NCBI GenBank assembly: GCA_038144835.1
Contig: JAYQON010000146.1
Span: 1-5,184 of the forward strand
Direction: 5' to 3'
Length of the DNA: 5,184 bases
Source of the DNA: JALHOQ01 sp038144835
GTDB lineage: Bacteria > Bdellovibrionota > Bdellovibrionia > Bdellovibrionales > UBA1609
A model generated the notes under the pieces. That model saw only the letters and a list, made by a program, of their open reading frames with translations, was not told where the DNA came from and did not search any database. Shown one piece after another: positions 1 to 5,184 of this stretch. Made by a program: the position numbers and the translations under genes. Every line of letters begins with the position of its first letter. Within the stretch, counting starts at the first letter, position 1.

Positions 1-430
1 AATACTCAAATTTACCTAAAATATAGACAAACGACTCAGCCCCTGCCTTACGAAGCTCAACCTTATAAAAAAAGTAAAAAGCACGACAGGTTTTCTGTTT
101 TTTTTCATTTTTTTTGCCATTAATGCGCGGATTTAATAACGAACACTGTGCAACCAATCCCGTCTGAGTTTCAAGACTAGCCGCTTTTAACGAACTCGCA
201 ATTTGTTCAAATCCCATGCTCTTTAAAAACTCTATATTCCAGCGATGCGCCTCAATAACTGTATCCTGCGAGGACTCAATGGTTTTAACAAAAATGTTTT
301 TGATTTCACCTGGAAGTTCTTCTAGTTGCTTTTCTCGAAATACCCAGGTTGCCTCATCACTAAGCGCAATTGCCCGAAATGACCAACAATAAGAAAGAAT
401 CGCAAAAATTAAGTAAACTCTTTTGGCCAT
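1..430 (-). CDS. Exported protein of unknown function, 3' end beyond the window (partial)
   Basis: This gene starts at ATG 430-428 and stays open to the left edge, so 143 residues are visible and the C-terminus is missing. The N-terminus MAKRVYLIFAILSYCWSFRA is a Sec signal peptide: basic start, hydrophobic core, and a likely cut after AIA at residues 20-22. It lacks a lipobox, so a periplasmic or secreted soluble protein is likely. The visible mature part is mixed helical and polar, with a Lys/Asn-rich stretch at residues 103-114 and two cysteines (C96, C115) that could form a disulfide. I recognise no family. The start is secure: a strong ribosome binding site (AGGGAGG, 445-439) lies 8 bases upstream, inside the end of the preceding gene, whose TAA stop is one base away. 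The two genes should be translationally coupled and co-transcribed. Two runs of eight A encode part of the Lys-rich stretch. Confidence 0.85.
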   Translation of the reverse strand, partial: MAKRVYLIFAILSYCWSFRAIALSDEATWVFREKQLEELPGEIKNIFVKTIESSQDTVIEAHRWNIEFLKSMGFEQIASSLKAASLETQTGLVAQCSLLNPRINGKKNEKKQKTCRAFYFFYKVELRKAGAESFVYILGKFEY

Positions 431-431
431 T

Positions 432-1397
432 TTAATTTCCTCCCTTTATTCTTCCCCCGGATGTACTTGAACCACCACCACGCTCATCTCTCGGGGCAAC
501 AACACTCACCTCGCCAATTGAAAAGCCACGAATCAAGCGACTCTTATCTTCTCGGAATACCAAACCATTAACTACAAGATAGAGGTAGTTTTCTTGGCGA
601 TAGATGTTTTCCGGATTGGCCACCAAAAATTTTGCCGCACCCGAAAACACCAGTCTGATTTGAAAGTTCTCAACATCACAAGAAAACGCATTTTTTTTGG
701 GATCAGTGCATACATCCCCACTTTTAGCCACGCTCACGCTCGCATCCGTGCCTTCTGAATCCAGATAAGGATTAACAGACAGAGCAAAACCGCGAGAGTT
801 GAGAGCTTCTATTGTTTTCGTGACCAGACTCGAGTTCTTCGTTCGCTCGCGTAGGATCAGATTGAATAAATCAAAAGTCTCTAGAGGACCCAAGGAGCCA
901 TTTAGCTCCCGTGTTGAACCGGGACCGCCAAGTTTTCGAATGCGTAACTCTTCGCGAACAGTGATCGGTTTTTGCGGATAGATTAAGGCTTCGGTTTTTT
1001 CATATAGGTCGCATTCGATTTGAGCATAATCCGTAGTGTTTGGAATGCTAAAAGAGACAGACCCTGGTCCTCTTACAACAACATCACCCGAGCCCACACT
1101 CGTTACCATTTGCGAAGACCAGCTTAGCTCCTGCCCAAATAATGTTTCAATAATAGTGAGCTCTGTCGTCACTTCGGGCAGGTTCGGAAAAATTAATTTT
1201 TCTTGAGCTCTAAATTCATTTCTTTGAAATGGATCAAAGTTTAACGGGATATCGGCGTGCACGATTTTTTCAATCTTTGCTTTCGCGTCACCATCAGCCT
1301 TAAAGTCCAGAGTACGAGTGGCACGACAGAACAGATGCGGTTTCGCTTCGACCGAAAATGTAAAGCAAAGCAAAAGTAAAACTACTAAATTACGCAT
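432..1397 (-). CDS. Exported protein of unknown function with Gly/Ser-rich C-terminus (321 aa)
   Basis: The protein has a clear signal peptide (MRNLVVLLLLCFTFSVEA, predicted cut after VEA at about residue 18). There is no lipobox and no later membrane segment, so it is probably periplasmic or secreted. The mature part alternates short hydrophobic and polar stretches (for example residues 78-118 and 245-302), suggesting a beta-rich fold. Four mature cysteines (C24, C129, C230, C240) could form two disulfides, with C230 and C240 as a close pair. The C-terminus ends in a flexible Gly/Ser tail (residues 307-321). I do not recognise the family and see no catalytic motif. ATG 1397 is chosen because the signal peptide begins exactly there and GAGG (1408-1405) sits 7 bases upstream. 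The AT-rich region upstream (1445-1497) holds only weak promoter-like hexamers. It heads a two-gene unit with the gene starting at 430; the codons for K318-G319-G320 form that gene's ribosome binding site. Confidence 0.88.
   Translation of the reverse strand: MRNLVVLLLLCFTFSVEAKPHLFCRATRTLDFKADGDAKAKIEKIVHADIPLNFDPFQRNEFRAQEKLIFPNLPEVTTELTIIETLFGQELSWSSQMVTSVGSGDVVVRGPGSVSFSIPNTTDYAQIECDLYEKTEALIYPQKPITVREELRIRKLGGPGSTRELNGSLGPLETFDLFNLILRERTKNSSLVTKTIEALNSRGFALSVNPYLDSEGTDASVSVAKSGDVCTDPKKNAFSCDVENFQIRLVFSGAAKFLVANPENIYRQENYLYLVVNGLVFREDKSRLIRGFSIGEVSVVAPRDERGGGSSTSGGRIKGGN
439..445 (-). promoter_or_regulatory. Shine-Dalgarno of the gene at 430, embedded in the upstream gene
   Basis: AGGGAGG on the minus strand lies 8 bases before ATG 430 and within the last codons (Lys-Gly-Gly) of the 321-residue gene, whose TAA stop is at 434-432. 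This fixes the start at 430 and implies coupled translation. Confidence 0.8.
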
Positions 1398-1527
1398 CGT
1401 TTGACCTCGATAAAGAAAGCGAAGGGCAATCCCAAAGAGCGAGAACTATAGTCAAAATTGACACTTAGCAATATGTAAATATTTTAAAAACAAAAACCGT
1501 CTGCCTGCGAAGCTCAATTCAATTGAT

Positions 1528-1635
1528 TTACCGGAGACAGGCCTCAATTAAAGTCCGTGCGAAGCGCTGCGGATAACCATCCCAGGAGTTCAAAAAATTC
1601 TTAGTTATTGGAGACTGAATTGTGCAACCCTCACT
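1528..1635 (-). pseudogene. Out-of-frame protein-like tail after the 215-residue gene
   Basis: Immediately past the stop of the 215-residue gene, the frame shifted by one base is open for 35 codons (1635-1531) and ends at TAA 1530-1528. It contains no ATG, but its composition is protein-like, including the stretch NFLNSWDGYPQRFARTLIEA. Removing one base between about 1639 and 1634 would join it to the 215-residue protein and make that protein about 250 residues long. This may be an eroded C-terminus, a sequencing indel, or chance. The rest of the 233-base gap to the next gene (1398-1630) is AT-rich, and I see no gene in it. Confidence 0.35.
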
Positions 1636-2278
1636 TCATCTCTTCATCACGTCGAACGCCCTGATCAGAGATTAAGCGCAGATTTCTCACTCCTCTGGGT
1701 TGCACTAGAATTTCTGAACATCCCTGAATCCGTGCTTCAACACTCTTGATAAATTGCTGAAGAAGCACAACAGAGGCCTTGGTCACCAAATCTTGCGTGG
1801 AACTTAAATTCACTACGCTGCGGGATCTTGCCTTCTTAACCCATTTAATTGCTTTGCGAGCCAAACTGAGACAGCGTTTCGGGTCCGCATCGCAATCAAT
1901 CTCACGTTTACTCATTACACCCAAAAAATCATCCGTAACAGCCACCACTTGGCGGTCAAAATAAAACATAACGTCTAGATGGCTCGAGGAAGCTTCTCGC
2001 TTCAATGAGAGTTCCAAATATGCTGAATAATCCAGATTAAAAAAAATGCCTACTTCTCTGTTTAACCCTCTGATACTCCCGATGGGGGTCTTTACTACAT
2101 ACCTTGCTCCATCTGCCGCAGGATACCCCGCATCTCTCAATGCTCCGGCAGCTAACGCACGCATATTCTTGAAGATATCAATCCGATTGTCGTTACCCTT
2201 AGAACCATCTAAAGCCACCGCTAGGCATAATTGGGAACTTGTAACTAGCGTCAAAATAGCCCAACAAAAAATGCGCAT
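1631..2278 (-). CDS. Exported protein of unknown function (215 aa, start corrected downstream)
   Basis: I start this gene at ATG 2278 and not at the in-frame TTG at 2434. The residues from the ATG form a classic signal peptide (MRIFCWAILTLVTSSQLCLA, cut near residues 20-22), and GGAG (2287-2284) sits 5 bases upstream; the TTG has no ribosome binding site. The residue before the signal-peptide cysteine C18 is Leu, so this is not a lipoprotein. The mature protein has about 195 residues, one aromatic-rich hydrophobic patch (residues 76-92), a basic helix (residues 141-153, KAIKWVKKARSR) and three cysteines (C129, C136, C187). No family is recognised. A promoter-like pair lies at 2341-2313, just upstream. 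The stop at 1631 may be premature: a one-base shift opens a further 35 protein-like codons. It is separated by 233 bases from the downstream exported-protein pair, so it is probably its own transcription unit. Confidence 0.72.
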   Translation of the reverse strand: MRIFCWAILTLVTSSQLCLAVALDGSKGNDNRIDIFKNMRALAAGALRDAGYPAADGARYVVKTPIGSIRGLNREVGIFFNLDYSAYLELSLKREASSSHLDVMFYFDRQVVAVTDDFLGVMSKREIDCDADPKRCLSLARKAIKWVKKARSRSVVNLSSTQDLVTKASVVLLQQFIKSVEARIQGCSEILVQPRGVRNLRLISDQGVRRDEEMK

Positions 2279-2470
2279 ACCATCTCCAAGCGTGACACCA
2301 AAAATTTGAATCTGAATAGATTTCGGAGGGTCGCAAGTCAATACAAACACAAAATAGCCAACTTTTTGATTGGCACGTTCGGGACTCAATTTCAGATAGG
2401 TTTCTTGACCAACATGTTCAATCGACCGCCTCAATATTTGTAAAAAATCTAAATAATCTCTTTTGTGTAG
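2279..2470 (-). other. In-frame coding-like leader, probable gene remnant
   Basis: The frame of the 215-residue gene stays open upstream for 64 codons, to a TAA at 2473-2471. The codons favour purine-first patterns, and the translation (for example HVGQETYLKLSPERANQKVG and VFVLTCDPPKSIQIQIF) looks like real protein. There is no ATG or GTG, and the only usual start, TTG 2434, has no ribosome binding site. A signal peptide begins at the end of this stretch, so it is more likely the tail of a lost gene, or a long leader, than part of the mature protein. The wider interval 2279-2743 contains no intact recognisable gene. Confidence 0.35.
2313..2341 (-). promoter_or_regulatory. Candidate promoter for the 215-residue exported protein
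   Basis: On the minus strand TTGACT (2341-2336) is followed after exactly 17 bases by TATTCA (2318-2313). The -35 box is close to consensus; the -10 box matches only its first three positions. It would give a leader of roughly 30 bases to ATG 2278, which agrees with the corrected start. It lies within a stretch that itself looks coding, so it may be fortuitous. Confidence 0.3.
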
Positions 2471-2475
2471 TTATT

Positions 2476-2668
2476 TTATCTAACCCACCTTTGAGCCAAA
2501 TATTTGGGCTGACTAGGACGTCGCACAGCTCGATCTGGGACTCTCTATGTCAAACGCGCAAATTAAGATTCGACCGTCGACCCCTTGAGATTTCAGTTCA
2601 ACCATTTCGTCTGCAATATTCATCTGCTCAAGCGGTCCTCGCGCTCGTCATAAAACAAGTCGCCTCAT
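2476..2668 (-). pseudogene. Small third gene of the ABC cluster, broken by frameshifts
   Basis: ATG 2668-2666 lies within TAATGA (2670-2665), where the out-of-frame tail of the preceding gene ends. From there, protein-like segments follow one another in changing frames. MRRLV is followed, after one surplus base in the T run at 2655-2652, by YDEREDRLSR. The next frame begins at ATG 2623 with MNIADEMVELKSQG and continues to AFDIE. After one more surplus base near 2542, VPDRAVRRPSQPKYLAQRWV continues to TAA 2478-2476. The joined product would be about 63 residues, highly charged, with one cysteine and no membrane segment. Eight successive codons (2649-2626) all end in G or C, like the GC-rich genes upstream. 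As it stands, the longest ATG-started piece is 36 codons (2623-2513), whose ATG overlaps a TGA as ATGA (2623-2620). Function unknown. Confidence 0.42.
2496..2507. repeat. Perfect 12-bp palindrome
   Basis: CCAAATATTTGG reads identically on both strands, near the 3' end of the broken small gene and at the change in base composition. It is not followed by a T run and is not GC-rich, so it is not a typical terminator. It could be a protein-binding site or chance. Confidence 0.3.
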
Positions 2669-2754
2669 TACCGTAGAGATACTTCTAAAGCAAAATCGTT
2701 TTTCCTAGCCTCAGCTTGATCTAGCGCTTTCTTGCGGAACTCATCACTTAAGGG
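2668..2754 (-). other. Out-of-frame C-terminal extension of the 348-residue protein
   Basis: The 348-residue frame ends at tandem TGA TGA (2746-2741). The frame one base further on reads LSDEFRKKALDQAEARKNDF and then ALEVSLR, stopping at TAA 2670-2668. This is a plausible charged amphipathic helix with purine-first codons. Removing one base near 2754-2750 (for example one C of CCC) would join it to the upstream protein, giving about 373 residues. The frame's stop overlaps the ATG of the next small gene (TAATGA), a junction typical of compact operons, which supports this having been the original end. Confidence 0.42.
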
Positions 2755-3790
2755 AGCGCGCGAATATCTCCGCAAAAACCATCTCGCGGGTCAAAACGGA
2801 CTGTTGGTTCACTCGCCCTGCCGCCTTTTTTTCGAGCTTCTCGAGCGAGGAAAACAAATACTTCATGGGTGCGTCGTCGATTTTGTGTCCGCACGTGGAC
2901 TTTGGCGCGAGCATGTTCAGGTTTTTTTCCAGGTACAAAATATTTTGCAACCCTTCCATACTTACACCGTTCGAAAAAAAACTTAGAAGGTCGACTTCCC
3001 TTCGGCATTTGTGAAGCAAACCTTTTCTGGCCAACCCCAGGAGTTGCACGATCTTCGCGGTGGCGACATCAAGCGAGATCGCCATTTGCCTGTAGATAGC
3101 CGCCTCATAAGGCATTTCTTCAATTACGGCATGGCCTTTCATATTCTCGTTCTCATCGAGACTGTGCCCGTAATAATTCCAAGCGTAAGCCGTACTCCCA
3201 CTAAACAAACTCAGATGATCGCGGATGTGCTTCAATGTCAAACGCACGTTCTCGAGATATTCCGGGAACAAGAGGGTCATGAAGTGGTAACTCCAGTCGT
3301 GGATGCTGTCGCGCTCAACTACATCGGCCATGGGGAGCTTTCCCTCATCAATAAAAAGGTCCACATAGCTGCGCTCGCTAGGATTTATCCCCTCGGCAAA
3401 GCCAAACGCTTTGAAGCCTTGGCCGGCGAACAGTTCACCGAGCGCGCGGTTGACTGTTTTAGCCATAGGCAGAATACAGGCGGTCGCGGTTGCGGAAGCA
3501 CTCAACCCAAAATACTGGCTTAGACCAGGATATGCGGCAAGGCAGAGTTTCGGCCACAAAGGATTGCCCTGAAAATTCGCGGACAGGCGGTCCTTCTCCA
3601 GACGTAGTGCCGACCATTCACCGTCAGGCAGGCGAGTCAAAATGCGGTACAGGTCCTCTCCAATATGAAGCAATCCTCGGTTTGAGAGGGTGACATATGC
3701 GTATGCCGGAACCACGGTGGCTGGCGTTTCAGTCTTGAGTGGCAGAGGGCGGGATTCGCCAAAAAAAGAATAGACGGCCGAATTAGGCAC
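2744..3790 (-). CDS. Conserved-looking partner protein of the ABC transporter, unknown function (348 aa)
   Basis: The start is GTG 3790-3788, overlapping the end of the transporter gene by 8 bases (GTGCCTAA), with GAGG at 3798-3795 just upstream. This strongly suggests one operon and coupled translation. There is no signal peptide and no convincing membrane segment, so it is probably cytoplasmic. I do not recognise the family. Visible features are an N-terminal domain (about 1-100), then a helix-rich half containing IHDWSYH (residues 163-169) and HIRDH (188-192). Histidines 164, 169, 188 and 192 with nearby acidic residues could form a metal or catalytic site; this is inference only. The C-terminal part (about 230-348) is helical, with a charged stretch around 314-323. 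It might act on, deliver, or confer immunity to the exported substrate. The tandem TGA stops may truncate an originally longer protein, since about 26 further protein-like codons follow in the next frame. Confidence 0.83.
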   Translation of the reverse strand: MPNSAVYSFFGESRPLPLKTETPATVVPAYAYVTLSNRGLLHIGEDLYRILTRLPDGEWSALRLEKDRLSANFQGNPLWPKLCLAAYPGLSQYFGLSASATATACILPMAKTVNRALGELFAGQGFKAFGFAEGINPSERSYVDLFIDEGKLPMADVVERDSIHDWSYHFMTLLFPEYLENVRLTLKHIRDHLSLFSGSTAYAWNYYGHSLDENENMKGHAVIEEMPYEAAIYRQMAISLDVATAKIVQLLGLARKGLLHKCRREVDLLSFFSNGVSMEGLQNILYLEKNLNMLAPKSTCGHKIDDAPMKYLFSSLEKLEKKAAGRVNQQSVLTREMVFAEIFARSLK

Positions 3791-5177
3791 GGTGCCTCGA
3801 TTCGATCACAATTTTACTACGAGCCAGCTCTGTGATCGCGGCGTCGACGAGTTCGAGATTCGCACAGTCCAAATTCGCGTCCCATTCATCAAGCAGCACG
3901 ATCTTCACGCCGGACAAGCCATTCATCTCGCGGAAGACAGCCAGCACACGGTTGCCGTCAGAATAATTCATCAAGTTCGCATCTGAAAAAGCCAGATCGG
4001 TGAAATTCGAAGGCAAATAAAAAGAGGCCTCCCCCGTGGTTTCAGCCACCAGCGAAAGCAAAGTGGATTTTCCGGAGCCATTGTTTCCGCGCAACGTCAG
4101 TCGGCCGCTTTCACGCTGGCCAAGGTCATTGAGAAAGCCACGAAGGGAGTCAAAACGCTTTTCGCCCGTGGTGGCCGATTCTGTGTCCGAAAAAGACAGA
4201 CTCGGCCATTGAATATAAGTTTGTAAATCCCTCGGCGTCCTTGCAAGGCCGATAATTGCTGTGAGCTCTTTCAGCTGACTGACCACGCCCAGCCAGCTCA
4301 GATAGGTATTAAAGAAGGCGAAGATATTCTGAATGATCTGCAGTTGCCGTGGGAGGGTAATCAAAAGTCCCGCAACCATCGGTAAATTGGTTTGGTTCTC
4401 AAAGAGATAGATCCCGTTACCGAGCGCGATGACCAAGAGGGCGAGAGAGACCGTGGCGCTACTGATCAGTGAACGGTTCAGATCATAGGCGACGGTGCTG
4501 CGGCCGGCGAGTGCCAAACTATCGATGAATTTGGCCTTCCAGTTTTCCAGGCAATGGCGGTTGCCGGTAAAAATATTCTCCCAAGCCAAAAGCATCACGT
4601 TACCGAGGTCCTTGCGCGCGCGTTGCTCTTCCAAAGAAACACGTTTGATGCGTTTTTGAAAAACCATATTGGAAACAAAAAGCACCGCGGCCGCTGCCAT
4701 ATACCAACCGATGATGCGTTTATCGATAGCGACCGAGATCACCAGAATATTCAGAACCGATGAAATCAGAATGGAATAGGCCTGATAAAGAATATCGGTG
4801 GCATGACGGTAAACGAGCGAGCTTTCATTGGTGAGCCACGATTCGAAACGGCTCTTTTCACGGCTGTGCGCCCAGGTGGTAAGACCGCAGTTCTCCTTTA
4901 TAAAGGCCTCTACAAAAAGCCGGAACGACCGGAACTGCCATTTCTGCAAGTAAACCACGGAAATCGTGTTCGGCAAGAAAACCACCACCAGCGAAGCCAC
5001 AAAAGCTGCTGAGAATTGCATCGCCATCGCGAAACGGTTTTCTGTGATGTGTTGAATAGCTTCAATGATGAAGTATGTAGAGGCGGCAACAACCAGTTGC
5101 TGAAGCGTTGCCCAAATCAAGCAAAGGCCCGCCTCTTTATTAGTCAAGGTCGCACGGACCAACGATTTATTAGGCAT
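3783..5177 (-). CDS. ABC exporter-type half-transporter with a very compact ATPase domain (464 aa)
   Basis: This fuses a membrane domain to an ATP-binding domain, as in bacterial exporters that work as homodimers in the inner membrane. Hydrophobic segments near residues 18-41, 52-77, 131-151, 155-173, 236-259 and 266-290 give six membrane helices. The ATPase domain follows: Walker A GNNGSGKST (364-372), a degenerate signature YSDGNR (405-410), Walker B IVLLDE (426-431) with catalytic E431, D-loop ANLD (434-437), and the switch histidine H462, two residues from the end. Only about 33 residues separate Walker A from the signature, against roughly 90-100 in ordinary transporters, so most of the helical subdomain and Q-loop region is absent. 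All key ATPase residues remain, so it may be an intact minimal form. DEW in place of the common DEP/DEA recalls the YojI/PvdE-type exporters. The ATG is 7 bases from the window edge, with no ribosome binding site visible and the frame still open upstream, so the start is provisional. Substrate unknown. Confidence 0.88.
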   Translation of the reverse strand: MPNKSLVRATLTNKEAGLCLIWATLQQLVVAASTYFIIEAIQHITENRFAMAMQFSAAFVASLVVVFLPNTISVVYLQKWQFRSFRLFVEAFIKENCGLTTWAHSREKSRFESWLTNESSLVYRHATDILYQAYSILISSVLNILVISVAIDKRIIGWYMAAAAVLFVSNMVFQKRIKRVSLEEQRARKDLGNVMLLAWENIFTGNRHCLENWKAKFIDSLALAGRSTVAYDLNRSLISSATVSLALLVIALGNGIYLFENQTNLPMVAGLLITLPRQLQIIQNIFAFFNTYLSWLGVVSQLKELTAIIGLARTPRDLQTYIQWPSLSFSDTESATTGEKRFDSLRGFLNDLGQRESGRLTLRGNNGSGKSTLLSLVAETTGEASFYLPSNFTDLAFSDANLMNYSDGNRVLAVFREMNGLSGVKIVLLDEWDANLDCANLELVDAAITELARSKIVIESRHRA

Positions 5178-5184
5178 GGGTGAG

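Noticed and set aside
42..61. Near-match between 43-60 (CTGCCTTACGAAGCTCAA) and 1501-1517 (CTGCCTGCGAAGCTCAA), possibly a dispersed repeat or paralogue remnant.
   Set aside because: It is short, needs a gap, and I found no convincing similarity in the flanks; probably coincidence.
1445..1475. TATAGT (1450-1445) as a -10 box for the 321-residue gene.
   Set aside because: The best -35 at 17 bases is TATTGC, a poor match; TTTACA lies too far upstream (23 bases).
1486..1542. Possible Rho-independent terminator (minus strand): GCCTG/CAGGC arms around a small TCAAT/ATTGA hairpin, then TTTTTGTTTTT.
   Set aside because: The outer stem is only 5 bp with a loop of about 30 bases, and 6 bases separate it from the T run. 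It is too weak to call.
2046..2309. Plus-strand open frame of 87 codons.
   Set aside because: It is antisense to the 215-residue gene's signal peptide and N-terminus, has no ribosome binding site, and reads like a shadow.
2748..3008. Minus-strand open frame of 86 codons overlapping the 348-residue gene.
   Set aside because: It is rich in Arg, Lys and Pro, as expected for an out-of-frame reading, and the overlapping frame gives the more natural protein.
3011..3523. Plus-strand open frame of 170 codons.
   Set aside because: It lies wholly opposite the 348-residue gene, which has a coupled start and normal protein composition. The plus frame looks like its shadow.
3783..5177. Shared MPN start of the transporter and the 348-residue protein (ATTAGGCA near both starts).
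   Set aside because: Only about eight bases are shared and the sequences diverge at once; no evidence of duplication.

Overview
The window reads almost entirely on the minus strand and has two compositional halves. Hand counts of sample 60-base lines give about 22-23 G+C on the left (for example 541-600 and 1141-1200) and about 34-35 on the right (4441-4560), with the change near 2480-2520. All confident genes are bacterial. Three have Sec-type signal peptides followed by proteins I cannot place in a family, which suits a Gram-negative bacterium with a large set of poorly characterised exported proteins. A Bdellovibrionota-like host is only a guess; no marker gene fixes the taxonomy.

Right half (about 2476-5177), in order of transcription. 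First comes a polytopic ABC transporter half-molecule (5177-3783) with an unusually short nucleotide-binding domain. It overlaps by 8 nt a 348-residue soluble protein of unknown family (GTG start at 3790, stop at 2744). Past that stop, the minus strand keeps protein-like reading in shifting frames. An out-of-frame tail runs to a TAATGA at 2670-2665. The ATG inside that TAATGA opens what looks like a small third gene of about 63 codons, ending at TAA 2476 and broken by three apparent frameshifts. I read this as a decaying or mis-sequenced end of a three-gene operon: exporter, partner protein and small protein. The G+C change coincides with its end.

Left half (about 1-2470), also minus strand. 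A 215-residue exported protein (2278-1631) starts at an ATG with a good ribosome binding site and a clear signal peptide, not at the TTG 156 bases upstream. A 233-base gap follows, in which an out-of-frame, protein-like tail of 35 codons extends past its stop. Then comes a tightly coupled pair: a 321-residue exported protein (1397-432) and, one base after its stop, another signal-peptide protein (start 430) that runs off the left edge. The ribosome binding site of the second lies in the Gly-rich end of the first.

Functionally, the right module looks like export of a small molecule or peptide with a dedicated cytoplasmic partner, but the substrate is unknown. The left genes are exported proteins without recognisable catalytic motifs. 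No RNA genes, CRISPR arrays, insertion sequences or attachment sites were seen.
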